From the NCBI GenBank assembly GCA_905215155.1, contig CAJMPJ010000057.1:1-19851 (forward strand): DNA of 19,851 nt. The letters run 5' to 3'. Shown here in pieces: positions 8,627-15,806 of the stretch (position 1 is its first letter; each line of letters starts with the position of its first letter). The position numbers and the translations under genes were made by a program. A model generated the notes under the pieces. It saw only the letters and a list, made by a program, of their open reading frames with translations. It had not been told where the DNA came from and did no database searches. The stretch is from an uncultured bacterium. Lineage in GTDB: Bacteria > Bacillota > Clostridia > Lachnospirales > Lachnospiraceae.

Positions 8627-8665
8627 GTGAGAAATGCTTCATGATACAAATTCTCACATCATGAA
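8627..8665. repeat. Two interleaved inverted repeats abutting the palindrome
   Basis: GTGAGAA (8627-8633) pairs with TTCTCAC (8651-8657), and TTCATGAT (8638-8645) pairs with ATCATGAA (8658-8665). The arms interleave in A-B-A'-B' order, so the hairpins exclude each other or form a pseudoknot-like fold if transcribed. As DNA they could be overlapping operators. The element directly abuts the 8607-8626 palindrome. Confidence 0.5.
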
Positions 8666-8683
8666 AATACCACATTCAAAAGC

Positions 8684-8712
8684 ATCATACCATAGAATGT
8701 AAAATTATGTTA
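8684..8712 (-). promoter_or_regulatory. Candidate extended -10 promoter for the minus-strand trio
   Basis: Read on the minus strand, TGG-TATGAT (the TATGAT at 8689-8684) forms an extended -10 box; the 17-bp-spaced -35 position reads TAACAT, a weak match. If used, the transcript would carry a leader of about 150 bases containing the interleaved repeats and the palindrome. The alternative TATGAT boxes at 8582-8592 would give a short leader instead. Confidence 0.35.
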
Positions 8713-8744
8713 AAATTTTTTTGAATTAAATTTTACAATCAAGA

Positions 8745-8773
8745 TTGTGTTGTTTTATTCTTTATGCTATACT
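8745..8773 (+). promoter_or_regulatory. Extended -10 promoter of the phosphate permease operon
   Basis: TTGTGT (8745-8750) is followed after 17 bp by TATACT (8768-8773), with TGC immediately upstream giving an extended -10. The predicted start is near 8780, so the leader before the permease would be about 180 bases. Confidence 0.6.
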
Positions 8774-8778
8774 TACTA

Positions 8779-8858
8779 AGGTTTGTCATTTTTTGCGATT
8801 AAATATACCTTATTTAAGCTCTGAATTATATGGTTTTGCAATATAGCAGACAAAACCT
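8779..8858 (+). promoter_or_regulatory. Leader with mutually exclusive pairings upstream of the phosphate permease
   Basis: GGTTTTG (8832-8838) forms a 7-bp hairpin with CAAAACC (8851-8857). The same 3' strand, GACAAAACCT (8849-8858), can instead pair with AGGTTTGTC (8779-8787) with one bulge. Two alternative folds are therefore available at the very start of the predicted transcript. No intrinsic terminator follows, so any control would be of another kind. A further short CTGCAG/CTGCAG pairing lies just before the Shine-Dalgarno sequence. Confidence 0.3.
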
Positions 8859-8962
8859 CTTATTTGGATGAAAGATAGTTGCAAATGATACAATCCATGA
8901 AAGAAATACGGTGACTGCAGTGAGATAATGGGAGCTGCAGCGCGAATTTTGGAGGTGATTTC

Positions 8963-10024
8963 TTGGGTATTACCTTAAGTGAGTTTTTGCAGGAACTGAC
9001 AAAAAATCTTCCGCTTGCGATTGTTTCTGTTCTGACATTGGGTGTGATTCTTGTGAATGGCTGGACAGATGCACCGAACGCAATTGCAACTTGTGTATCC
9101 ACCCGCTCCTTAAAACCCAGAACAGCGATTTTAATGGCGGCAGTGATGAACTTTGTCGGAATTTTAATTATGACCTCGGTAAATGCTACGGTTGCCATGA
9201 CCATCTATAATATGGTCGACTTCGGACAGGGAGCAAATCAGACCGGTGATGCACTGACTGCACTTTGTGCGGCGTTGTCAGCCATCGTGCTTTGGGCAGT
9301 TCTCGCCTGGAAATTTGGAATTCCCACAAGCGAGAGCCATGCACTGATCGCAGGTCTCAGCGGCTCTGCAATTGCGCTTCACGGAAGTCTGGCAGGAGTC
9401 AATGGAAGTGAATGGGTAAAAGTAATATACGGGCTTTTTGCTTCTGCGATTTTGGGATTTAGTCTGGGCTGGATCATGACAAAACTGACCGAACGGTTAT
9501 GTGCACGTGTCGACCGGGGAGCAGCACAGCCATTTTTCCGGGGCGCACAGATTGCAGGTGCTGCTGCTATGGCATTCATGCATGGAGCCCAGGATGGCCA
9601 GAAGTTTATGAGTGTATTTTTACTCGGTACATTTCTTGCCAGAGGCAATGGCAATGAAAGTTCCTTTGCGGTACCCCTTTGGCTCATGATTTTATGTGCC
9701 CTTGTTATGGGACTGGGAACTTCCATTGGTGGTATGCGAATCATTAAAACTGTTGGCATGAGTATGGTAAAACTGGAAAAATATCAGGGATTTTCTGCTG
9801 ACATTGCGGCGGCTGCCTGTTTGCTGCTTTCCACTTTGACTGGTATGCCGGTCAGTACGACCCATACGAAGACCACGGCAATGATGGGCGTAGGAGCATC
9901 AAAAAGAATCAGCGCAGTGAATTGGGGCGTTGCCAGAGAGATGGCGCTTGCATGGATTTTGACGTTTCCAGGTTGCGGTTTGGTTGGCTTTTTGATGACA
10001 CATCTGTTTTTGCGAATTTTTTAG
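8963..10024 (+). CDS. PiT-family inorganic phosphate permease
   Basis: This 353-residue integral membrane protein shows the duplicated PiT signature: GWTDAPNAIATCVSTRSL near residues 33-50 and FMHGAQDGQKFMSVFLL in the second half. Several hydrophobic membrane spans are visible. The family moves phosphate (as metal phosphate or with cations) across the cytoplasmic membrane with low affinity. The start is a TTG at 8963, chosen because a near-perfect GGAGGTGAT lies at 8951-8959 and no ATG is suitably placed. It is followed after 30 bp by a DUF47 protein, the usual partner of PiT permeases. Sulfate or another anion is a less likely substrate. Confidence 0.92.
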   Translation: MGITLSEFLQELTKNLPLAIVSVLTLGVILVNGWTDAPNAIATCVSTRSLKPRTAILMAAVMNFVGILIMTSVNATVAMTIYNMVDFGQGANQTGDALTALCAALSAIVLWAVLAWKFGIPTSESHALIAGLSGSAIALHGSLAGVNGSEWVKVIYGLFASAILGFSLGWIMTKLTERLCARVDRGAAQPFFRGAQIAGAAAMAFMHGAQDGQKFMSVFLLGTFLARGNGNESSFAVPLWLMILCALVMGLGTSIGGMRIIKTVGMSMVKLEKYQGFSADIAAAACLLLSTLTGMPVSTTHTKTTAMMGVGASKRISAVNWGVAREMALAWILTFPGCGLVGFLMTHLFLRIF

Positions 10025-10054
10025 TGTGAGGCGGTTCTGAAAGGAGAAAGAAAC

Positions 10055-10678
10055 ATGGCAAGAAGAAGTGACAACGATTATTTCACACTGTTTGTCAAGA
10101 TGGCAGACGTTGCTCTGCAGACCCAAAAGTTACTGACGGAGATTCTGGCGGATTTTGATCCGGAAAAGCTAAGAGAACAGCTGGATAAGCTCCATGGATT
10201 GGAATCTGAGGGTGACAGACATACCCATGAACTTATGAAGAGAGTTGCAAAGGATTTTGTGACTCCCATAGAGAGAGACGATATCATTGCACTGGGAAGA
10301 GAGCTTGATGATATAACCGATAATATTGAAGATGTTTTAATTAAAATTTACATGTATAATATCAAAGCCATCACCCCTGAGGCAATGGAAATGCTTAAAG
10401 TGGTTGGACAGTGCTGTGAAAAAGTGAGCAGCGTTGTAACTGAATTTTCTAATTTCCGTAAATCCAGCACCATCCTAAAGGATATTGTAGAAATCAATCG
10501 CTTGGAAGAGCTTGGGGACAACTTATATATCCAGGCATTCCGTAAATTATATACGAAAAGCGGTGATCCGCTGGAGACGATCGCATGGTCAGAGGTATAT
10601 AAGCAGCTGGAGAAATGCTGTGATACCTGTGAACATGCAGCAGACGTTATTGAATGCGTCATTGTAAAAAACACATAA
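10055..10678 (+). CDS. DUF47 / PhoU-like partner of the PiT permease
   Basis: This 207-residue all-helical cytoplasmic protein belongs to the DUF47 (PhoU-like, Pit accessory) family. The pattern LVKMADVALQTQ-like start, HELMKRVAKDFVTPIERDDI and ELDDITDNIEDV are typical, with acidic E/D-rich motifs that in PhoU-like proteins bind metal clusters. By context it modulates the permease encoded just upstream. The start follows AAAGGAG (10040-10046). A terminator follows. How it acts on PiT transport is not known from the sequence. Confidence 0.92.
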   Translation: MARRSDNDYFTLFVKMADVALQTQKLLTEILADFDPEKLREQLDKLHGLESEGDRHTHELMKRVAKDFVTPIERDDIIALGRELDDITDNIEDVLIKIYMYNIKAITPEAMEMLKVVGQCCEKVSSVVTEFSNFRKSSTILKDIVEINRLEELGDNLYIQAFRKLYTKSGDPLETIAWSEVYKQLEKCCDTCEHAADVIECVIVKNT

Positions 10679-10684
10679 AACTTC

Positions 10685-10732
10685 AAAACCCCTGGTTTCT
10701 TTTTTGAATAAAAGAAATTCAGGGTTTTTTTA
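10685..10732. terminator. Terminator between the phosphate operon and the convergent lysR gene
   Basis: AAAACCCCTGG (10685-10695) plus TTTCTTTT (10696-10703) pairs with AAAAGAAA (10710-10717) and CAGGGTTTT (10720-10728), with one bulge on each arm and a 6-base loop, followed by T residues to 10731. The A-run on the other side allows it to act for the minus-strand gene too. Confidence 0.82.
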
Positions 10733-10744
10733 ATGTCAGAAGCA

Positions 10745-11635
10745 TTATAAACTTTTAAAAAAGTCCATCAGTGCATTGGCTTTTTCATATAGCTGAGGAT
10801 TCTCATCAGTGGGTAAAAGTTTAACAAGACCAATTTGAGTTGTTACTGCATTTCTGATGCGGTAATACGTCAATTGGGGGAAAAGCTGAAGATTCGCCAG
10901 CTGCTTGGGAAGAATGGCGCAACCTCCTTTTTGAACCAAAAGTGGATAAATCATCATATGCCTGGGAAAAGTTCCTGCAAGCTCACCTTTGAATCCAATA
11001 TGATTTAACTGATTCTTAGCCAATTTGTAAATATCGGAATCTTTAGAGATCGTGTAGATACTTTCCAACTTAAAACCAGCCAGATCAATTTCGCTGCCCT
11101 GTTCAAATGGATAGGTATCCTTATTACATACAAGTACCATTTCATCGGTTACCAGGGGCAAAGCTTCATAGCCCTTATCGGGAAGAAAATCAAGACGGCA
11201 GATTGCGACATCAATCTCCTTTTGAGAAAGCTGCTTTAATAAATTATTTTGATCTGATTCCATAATATCAATGGAATAATTGCAGTTCTTTTCCTGAAAT
11301 TGGAGCAGCGGCTCCATGATCCCGCTTTCAGCCAGGCAAGGTATCGTACCAACGGCCAACCGGTAGACACAGGGAGAGATTCCGAATTTATTTAATTTAA
11401 AACGGAGTTCATGAGAGCATTTGCGGATATTGAGCGCATACTCCAGGTATATATTTCCTGCTTCCGTAAGTTCTGCTTTTGCGTTGCTTCTTGTAAACAA
11501 TACAACACCAAGTTCATTCTCAATCGCCTTTATGTGCTTAGATAAAGCTGATTGTGATATGTAAATACTGTCGGCTGCGGTAGAAAAGTTCTTATGCTCC
11601 GCTAATGCCAAAAAATCATCGATCCATTTGATCAT
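10745..11635 (-). CDS. LysR-type transcriptional regulator
   Basis: This 296-residue protein has the LysR layout: a winged helix-turn-helix at about 3-62 (FLALAEHKNFSTAADSIYIS, QSALSKHIKAIENELG, LFTRSNAKAELTEAG) and a co-inducer-binding domain from about 90. An upstream in-frame ATG at 11707 would add 24 residues, but ATG 11635 fits the family N-terminus (MIKWIDDFLALAEHKNFS) and has an AGGAAGGGGG stretch before it. It is transcribed away from the ubiD-family operon, the classical arrangement for a LysR regulator controlling its divergent neighbour. An aromatic acid inducer is inferred from the target operon only. Confidence 0.92.
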   Translation of the reverse strand: MIKWIDDFLALAEHKNFSTAADSIYISQSALSKHIKAIENELGVVLFTRSNAKAELTEAGNIYLEYALNIRKCSHELRFKLNKFGISPCVYRLAVGTIPCLAESGIMEPLLQFQEKNCNYSIDIMESDQNNLLKQLSQKEIDVAICRLDFLPDKGYEALPLVTDEMVLVCNKDTYPFEQGSEIDLAGFKLESIYTISKDSDIYKLAKNQLNHIGFKGELAGTFPRHMMIYPLLVQKGGCAILPKQLANLQLFPQLTYYRIRNAVTTQIGLVKLLPTDENPQLYEKANALMDFFKSL

Positions 11636-11810
11636 AAGTGTTGCCCCCTTCCTGCTACATATGCAATATGAAGCAGTCACTCTAGTTATAAAATAATAAA
11701 AAACCATCTTTTTTAAGATAATTTGTCATCAAAGATATTATAATACAGAATGGGCAGAAGGAGAATATGATTTTGCTATTTTCCTTTGACATTTTCGAAT
11801 ACACTCAAAA

Positions 11811-11844
11811 GACATAATTCGACACAATTCGACATACAATGACA
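11811..11844. repeat. Four GACA boxes at exact 10-bp spacing
   Basis: GACA occurs at 11811, 11821, 11831 and 11841. The first two units are near-identical decamers, GACATAATTC and GACACAATTC; the third is GACATACAAT. Spacing of about one helical turn puts all four on the same face of the DNA, as expected for cooperative regulator binding. The array lies about 70-100 bp upstream of the likely -10 box of the decarboxylase operon. Confidence 0.6.
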
Positions 11845-11888
11845 AGACTTTATGTTTATTTCAACCATTTATTTTGTCAATATAGTAT

Positions 11889-11917
11889 GTTTTTTCGTTT
11901 GTTTCTCCAAATATAAT
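11889..11917 (+). promoter_or_regulatory. Candidate activator-dependent promoter of the decarboxylase operon
   Basis: A perfect TATAAT lies at 11912-11917. The hexamer 17 bp upstream (11889-11894, GTTTTT) is a poor -35, which would fit a promoter that needs an activator such as the divergent LysR protein. The predicted leader is about 140 bases. Confidence 0.4.
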
Positions 11918-12065
11918 AATACTAACAATTATATGCGTTTCTATTTTGGAATATGCCTTTGCATTTTTTTGAATTGCCATAAAAATTATGTATGTTTATA
12001 ATGTGGGAAGTTGGTTAAACCAACCGGAAATCACAAGCAGTTACATAAGATTAGGAGGAAGATTT

Positions 12066-13508
12066 ATGGCAAAAGTATATCATGATTTGCGCAGTTTCCT
12101 TTCCACACTGGAGGAAAACGGACAGTTGGTGCGGATTAAGGATGAGGTAAATCCAGAACCCGATATTGCAGCAGCAGGAAGGGCAGCGGCAAATATCGAA
12201 AATGGTCCCGCTGTACTTTTTGAAAAGGTTAAGGGGTATCCCTACCGCGTTGTGACGAATGTGCATGGGTCATGGGCGAATCATGCACTGATGCTTGGTA
12301 TGAACAAAACAGCTTCTACCAAGGAACAGTTTCTTGAAATCAACCGCCGCTGGGACAGGTTCCCCGTCAAACCGGAGATTCTTTCCAGAGAGAATGCTCC
12401 CTGTAAGGAGAATACCATTGATAATCCGGATGAGATCAATCTTTTTGAAATTCTCCCCCTTTACAGGATCAATGAGCAGGACAGCGGATTCTTTCTCTCT
12501 AAGGCATCCATAATCACAGCTGATCCCAATGAACCGGATAATTTTGATAAACTGAACGTAGGAACATACCGCATTCAGGTCAAAGGGAAAAACCGGGTGG
12601 GAATTCAGGCACTTGCATTTCATGACATTGCCGTACAGCTGGAAGCGGCGGAACGGAAAAATGAAAAGGTTCCGATCTGTATCACTGTGGGCAACAGTCC
12701 TTTGGTCACTTACATGGCATCCACCCCTGTAATGTATACGGAGAATGAATATGAATTTGTGGGAGCATTGCAGGATGGCGTACCGACACAGATTGTAAAA
12801 TCGGATCTTTATGATAATTTATATGTTCCTGCCGGGTCTGAAGTGGTTTTGGAAGGATATATTGAACCTCGTGTTCGTGAAGTAGAAGGACCTTTTGGAG
12901 AATTCCCCGGATCCTACTCCGGTTCCCGGCGCCAGTGTGTTATCACCATTACCCATGTGACACACCGCACCAATCCGATTTTTGAAAATCTTTATCTTGG
13001 AATTCCCTGGACAGAGATTGATTATTTGATGGCGCTCAATACATCCGTACCTCTTTATCAGCAGATCAAACGGGATTTCCCAGAGGTACAGGCAGTCAAT
13101 GCCATGTATACCCATGGAATCGGATGTATCATATCGACCAAGGTACGTTTCGGAGGATTCGGAAAGGAAGTCGCTTTCCGTCTGCTTTCCACCCCTCATG
13201 GAGGTTCTTACAGCAAAATCATTATTATCGTAGATGAATTTGTCGATCCATTCAACCTGCCCCAGGTAATGTGGGCTCTGACGACCAGAGTTCGTCCGGA
13301 TAAGGACGTGGTGGTGATCCCCAATTGTCCGGGAATGCCGTTGGATCCTTCTTCCTACCCGGCCGGAATCCATTCTAAGCTCATCATTGATGCGACCACA
13401 CCGAAAGACCCGGAACCGAATCCGCGGGAAGTGGAACTGCTGGAACCACCTGTTGGCTATGAGAAGTATGAGGCACTGATCCGGGATCTGATGTCTAACA
13501 TGAAATAA
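12066..13508 (+). CDS. bsdC: UbiD-family hydroxyarylic acid decarboxylase, subunit C
   Basis: This 480-residue protein is a UbiD-family decarboxylase using prenylated FMN. It carries GTYRIQ (166-171, with N164 and R169) and the EGPFGEFPGSY motif (274-284). By analogy with UbiD/Fdc enzymes, R169, E274 and E279 form the catalytic R-E-E set. The gene set around it (D subunit, UbiX, LpdD-like protein) matches the clade of vanillate, 4-hydroxybenzoate, protocatechuate and gallate decarboxylases (BsdC/ShdC/LpdC), so it likely converts a hydroxybenzoate to a phenol plus CO2 reversibly. The start at 12066 follows AGGAGG (12053-12058); the in-frame ATG at 11988 lacks one. The exact substrate cannot be read from the sequence. 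Confidence 0.92.
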   Translation: MAKVYHDLRSFLSTLEENGQLVRIKDEVNPEPDIAAAGRAAANIENGPAVLFEKVKGYPYRVVTNVHGSWANHALMLGMNKTASTKEQFLEINRRWDRFPVKPEILSRENAPCKENTIDNPDEINLFEILPLYRINEQDSGFFLSKASIITADPNEPDNFDKLNVGTYRIQVKGKNRVGIQALAFHDIAVQLEAAERKNEKVPICITVGNSPLVTYMASTPVMYTENEYEFVGALQDGVPTQIVKSDLYDNLYVPAGSEVVLEGYIEPRVREVEGPFGEFPGSYSGSRRQCVITITHVTHRTNPIFENLYLGIPWTEIDYLMALNTSVPLYQQIKRDFPEVQAVNAMYTHGIGCIISTKVRFGGFGKEVAFRLLSTPHGGSYSKIIIIVDEFVDPFNLPQVMWALTTRVRPDKDVVVIPNCPGMPLDPSSYPAGIHSKLIIDATTPKDPEPNPREVELLEPPVGYEKYEALIRDLMSNMK

Positions 13509-13533
13509 CAAATGAGAAAAGGGGTAATGAAAT

Positions 13534-13740
13534 ATGAAATGTCCACGTTGTGACGGCAATAAAATTGAAGTAATTGCAACTTCACCGGTTGGCAATGTCT
13601 GGGAAGTTTACGAATGTATGGATTGCTTTTATTCCTGGCGCTCCACAGAAACTCCCAATGTGCATGATAAGTTCAAACTGACCAGGGAACAGATTGATCA
13701 ACTGCCCGTGATCCCTCCCATTCCTCCGCTTGATAAATAA
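13534..13740 (+). CDS. bsdD: Hydroxyarylic acid decarboxylase small subunit D (zinc ribbon)
   Basis: This 68-residue protein begins MKCPRCDGNKIEV, has the segment VGNVWEVYECMDCFYSWRS, and ends in proline-rich IPPIPPLDK. The paired CPRC and CMDC cysteines form a likely zinc ribbon. The pattern closely matches the small D subunit (BsdD/ShdD) of hydroxybenzoate decarboxylases of Bacillus and Sedimentibacter as I remember it. The role is thought to be support of the C subunit; the mechanism is unclear. It lies 25 bp after the decarboxylase gene and follows AAAAGGGG. Confidence 0.92.
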   Translation: MKCPRCDGNKIEVIATSPVGNVWEVYECMDCFYSWRSTETPNVHDKFKLTREQIDQLPVIPPIPPLDK

Positions 13741-13780
13741 CCCCGGCGGCAGTATACCTCAAAAGAAAGGAGCTTTTACG

Positions 13781-15160
13781 ATGAAATGCAATAAGCAGGT
13801 TATAGGTTTTTTCAGCGGCATTATTGTTTTGATCGCTGCCTTGCTCCTTCCACTGAACGGGCTGGCATGGGAAGGACAGGTATTTCTTGGATTGACTTTG
13901 ATGACGGTAGTCTGGTGGGCCACGCAAGTGGCCCAGTCGGGATACGTTGGCGGTTTTTATATTGTTTCTCTGTGCCTTCTTAAACTGGCTGATACGAAGG
14001 TAATATTTGCAAGCTGGACGGGGTCCACACTCTGGCTGGTTATCGGTGCTTACATGATTGCGACCGCGGTGAAACGGTCAGGACTGGGAGAACGGATTTC
14101 TTATATGTACATACTGAAATTTGTAAAATCATGGAAAAGCATTATTATAGGGATTTTTGTGCTGACGCTTATTTTATCATTGCTGATCCCGAATCCATGG
14201 TCCAGGGCCTTTCTCATCATGTCCGTGATGTCCGTGATCATAAAGGCGGCCGGGCTGCCAAAAGAGGATGCCGTTAAAGTAGGCTTCACCGTATTTGCTG
14301 CTTCGGTTCCGGTATCGCTTATATTTATGACCGGTGAATCCATTATCAATCCTTTGGTTATAAGCTATTCCACAGAAAGCATTAACTTTGTGCGCTGGTT
14401 TGTGATCATGGGTCCTCCGGCCATCTTTTTAAGTCTGCTGAACATCCTTTTGATTTTTATTTTATTCAAACCAACAAAGGAAGTTCATATGGATTTTGAA
14501 GAGGTGAAAAAGGCACAGTCAGATCTGGGCAAGATCAGTAAAACAGAGATACGGACACTGATCTGGATCGTGATTGCTATCATCCTATGGGTTACCAGTG
14601 GGGTTACCGGTTTGGATGTGGGCTGGGTGACGTTTGCCGTGGCCATGTGTTTGTCCCTTCCTGTAATTGGGAATGTTTTGACGGCAAAAGAATGGGGAGA
14701 GGTGCCCGTCCATGTGCTGGTATTTCTTACCGCAGCCATTGCCATCGGAAAGGTGGGAGCAGAAACCGGGCTGAATGATTGGCTGGCCGTTACACTTTTA
14801 CCTGAAAAAATGCCGGAAAATATCTTTATGCTTGCGATTTTTATTGGTGTCATCGCAGTTGTGATTCACATGTTTATCGGTTCGGTCATTGCCGCAATGG
14901 GAGTCGTAGTCCCTGCGGTTCTTGTTTGTACCAATGCGCTGGGAATCGATCCATTTGTCGTTGCAGCCATTATTTACCTGGTGATTTATTCCCATTATGT
15001 GATGCCGTTCCATCATCTGAATGTATTGGTGGGATTGGGAGAAGAAAACGGAATGTATACCCAGAAAGAAACCATGAAGATGGGAATTCCTCTGCTTGTG
15101 CCTGTATTTCTGACCGTTATTTTTGCGGTATCATGGTTTTCTTTTCTTGGACTGATATAG
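13781..15160 (+). CDS. SLC13/DASS-like anion permease
   Basis: This 459-residue, strongly hydrophobic protein has about 11-13 membrane spans and resembles the divalent anion:sodium symporter (SLC13/ArsB/NhaD) superfamily. Supporting segments include VLVFLTAAIAIGKVGAETGL and SHYVMPFHHLNVLVGLG, plus a cytoplasmic linker around residues 230-260 that is rich in charge. The start at 13781 follows AAAGGAG (13766-13772). An upstream ATG at 13730 overlaps the previous gene and is unlikely. Its position between the decarboxylase and ubiX suggests uptake of the aromatic acid, or exchange with the phenolic product. An aromatic substrate would be unusual for DASS proteins and is inferred from context only. 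Confidence 0.85.
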   Translation: MKCNKQVIGFFSGIIVLIAALLLPLNGLAWEGQVFLGLTLMTVVWWATQVAQSGYVGGFYIVSLCLLKLADTKVIFASWTGSTLWLVIGAYMIATAVKRSGLGERISYMYILKFVKSWKSIIIGIFVLTLILSLLIPNPWSRAFLIMSVMSVIIKAAGLPKEDAVKVGFTVFAASVPVSLIFMTGESIINPLVISYSTESINFVRWFVIMGPPAIFLSLLNILLIFILFKPTKEVHMDFEEVKKAQSDLGKISKTEIRTLIWIVIAIILWVTSGVTGLDVGWVTFAVAMCLSLPVIGNVLTAKEWGEVPVHVLVFLTAAIAIGKVGAETGLNDWLAVTLLPEKMPENIFMLAIFIGVIAVVIHMFIGSVIAAMGVVVPAVLVCTNALGIDPFVVAAIIYLVIYSHYVMPFHHLNVLVGLGEENGMYTQKETMKMGIPLLVPVFLTVIFAVSWFSFLGLI

Positions 15161-15191
15161 AGGCAAATCTACAAAAAGAGGATGTGAATCA

Positions 15192-15755
15192 ATGCGAATA
15201 ATTATTGGAGTTTCCGGTGCTACCGGGGTGATCATGAGCTATTATTTACTTCGCGCGTTAAAAGAAGTGGAAGGCTGTGAGACCCATCTGGTGGTATCTG
15301 ATTCTGCAAAACTAAGCTGGGAACTGGAAACAGATTTACCGTTTCAGCGGCTGCTTGATTATGCAGATGAATTTTATGATGTGCATAATCTTGCGGCGGC
15401 CATTTCCAGTGGTTCCTATAAGACTGACGGTATGATCGTCATGCCTTGCAGCATGAAAACACTGGCGGGCATCGTAAGTGGATATACCGATAATTTACTG
15501 ATACGTGCGGCAGATGTCTGTATCAAAGAAAACAGAAAAGTTGTCCTATGTACAAGAGAAATGCCACTCAGCAAAATACATCTTCGCAATATGGCGGCGG
15601 CCGCTGATTTGGGCTGCACAATTATTCCTCCCATGTTGACGTTTTATAATAATCCTCAATCTCTTGATGACCAGATTAATCATGTCGTGGGGAAAGTACT
15701 GATGCAGTTTGGGATTGAACATAAAGGCTTTGTTCCGTGGAATGGTGTAAACTGA
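15192..15755 (+). CDS. ubiX: UbiX-family flavin prenyltransferase
   Basis: This 187-residue flavoprotein has the UbiX N-terminus IIIGVSGATGVIMSYYLL and the conserved segments MPCSMKTLAGIVSGYTDNL and CTREMPLSKIHLRNM. The enzyme attaches a dimethylallyl group to FMN to make the prenylated FMN needed by UbiD decarboxylases. It corresponds to subunit B of the BsdBCD/ShdBCD systems. The start follows AGAGG (15177-15181), 31 bp after the permease gene. No missing residue is apparent. Confidence 0.95.
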   Translation: MRIIIGVSGATGVIMSYYLLRALKEVEGCETHLVVSDSAKLSWELETDLPFQRLLDYADEFYDVHNLAAAISSGSYKTDGMIVMPCSMKTLAGIVSGYTDNLLIRAADVCIKENRKVVLCTREMPLSKIHLRNMAAAADLGCTIIPPMLTFYNNPQSLDDQINHVVGKVLMQFGIEHKGFVPWNGVN

Positions 15756-15806
15756 CCAAAACAGAGCATGAGAGAGACGGGGGAAAACGTTTTTAAGAAA
15801 GGCTGT

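Larger units (their letters stand above)
8526..8962. other. AT-rich divergent intergenic region
   Basis: This 437-bp gap holds control elements for the minus-strand trio and the plus-strand phosphate permease. From left to right it contains the trio ribosome-binding site, a perfect palindrome (8607-8626), interleaved dyads (8627-8665), a candidate minus promoter (8684-8712), a 9-bp inverted repeat TGTAAAATT/AATTTTACA (8698-8706 and 8729-8737), a plus promoter (8745-8773) and a leader with hairpins up to the permease start. I see no credible coding frame in it. Confidence 0.7.
11636..12065. other. LysR/decarboxylase divergent intergenic region
   Basis: This 430-bp AT-rich region separates the lysR gene from the decarboxylase operon. 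It holds the GACA direct repeats (11811-11844), a plus-strand -10 box TATAAT (11912-11917) with no good -35, a minus-strand TATAAT (11742-11737) that could serve lysR, and a 15-base palindrome (12010-12024). An in-frame ATG at 11988 lacks a ribosome-binding site, and I do not regard the region as coding. Confidence 0.6.

Noticed and set aside
11988..12065. Extension of the decarboxylase by 26 residues to ATG 11988.
   Set aside because: No ribosome-binding site precedes it, the added sequence is unlike the family N-terminus, and ATG 12066 has a perfect AGGAGG.
12819..13595. Minus-strand open frame of 258 codons opposite the decarboxylase gene.
   Set aside because: It lies wholly over conserved coding sequence of the other strand, lacks a ribosome-binding site and resembles no protein family.
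15768..15806. LpdD-like protein starting at ATG 15768.
   Set aside because: No Shine-Dalgarno sequence is seen before it, while ATG 15807 follows AGAAAGG.
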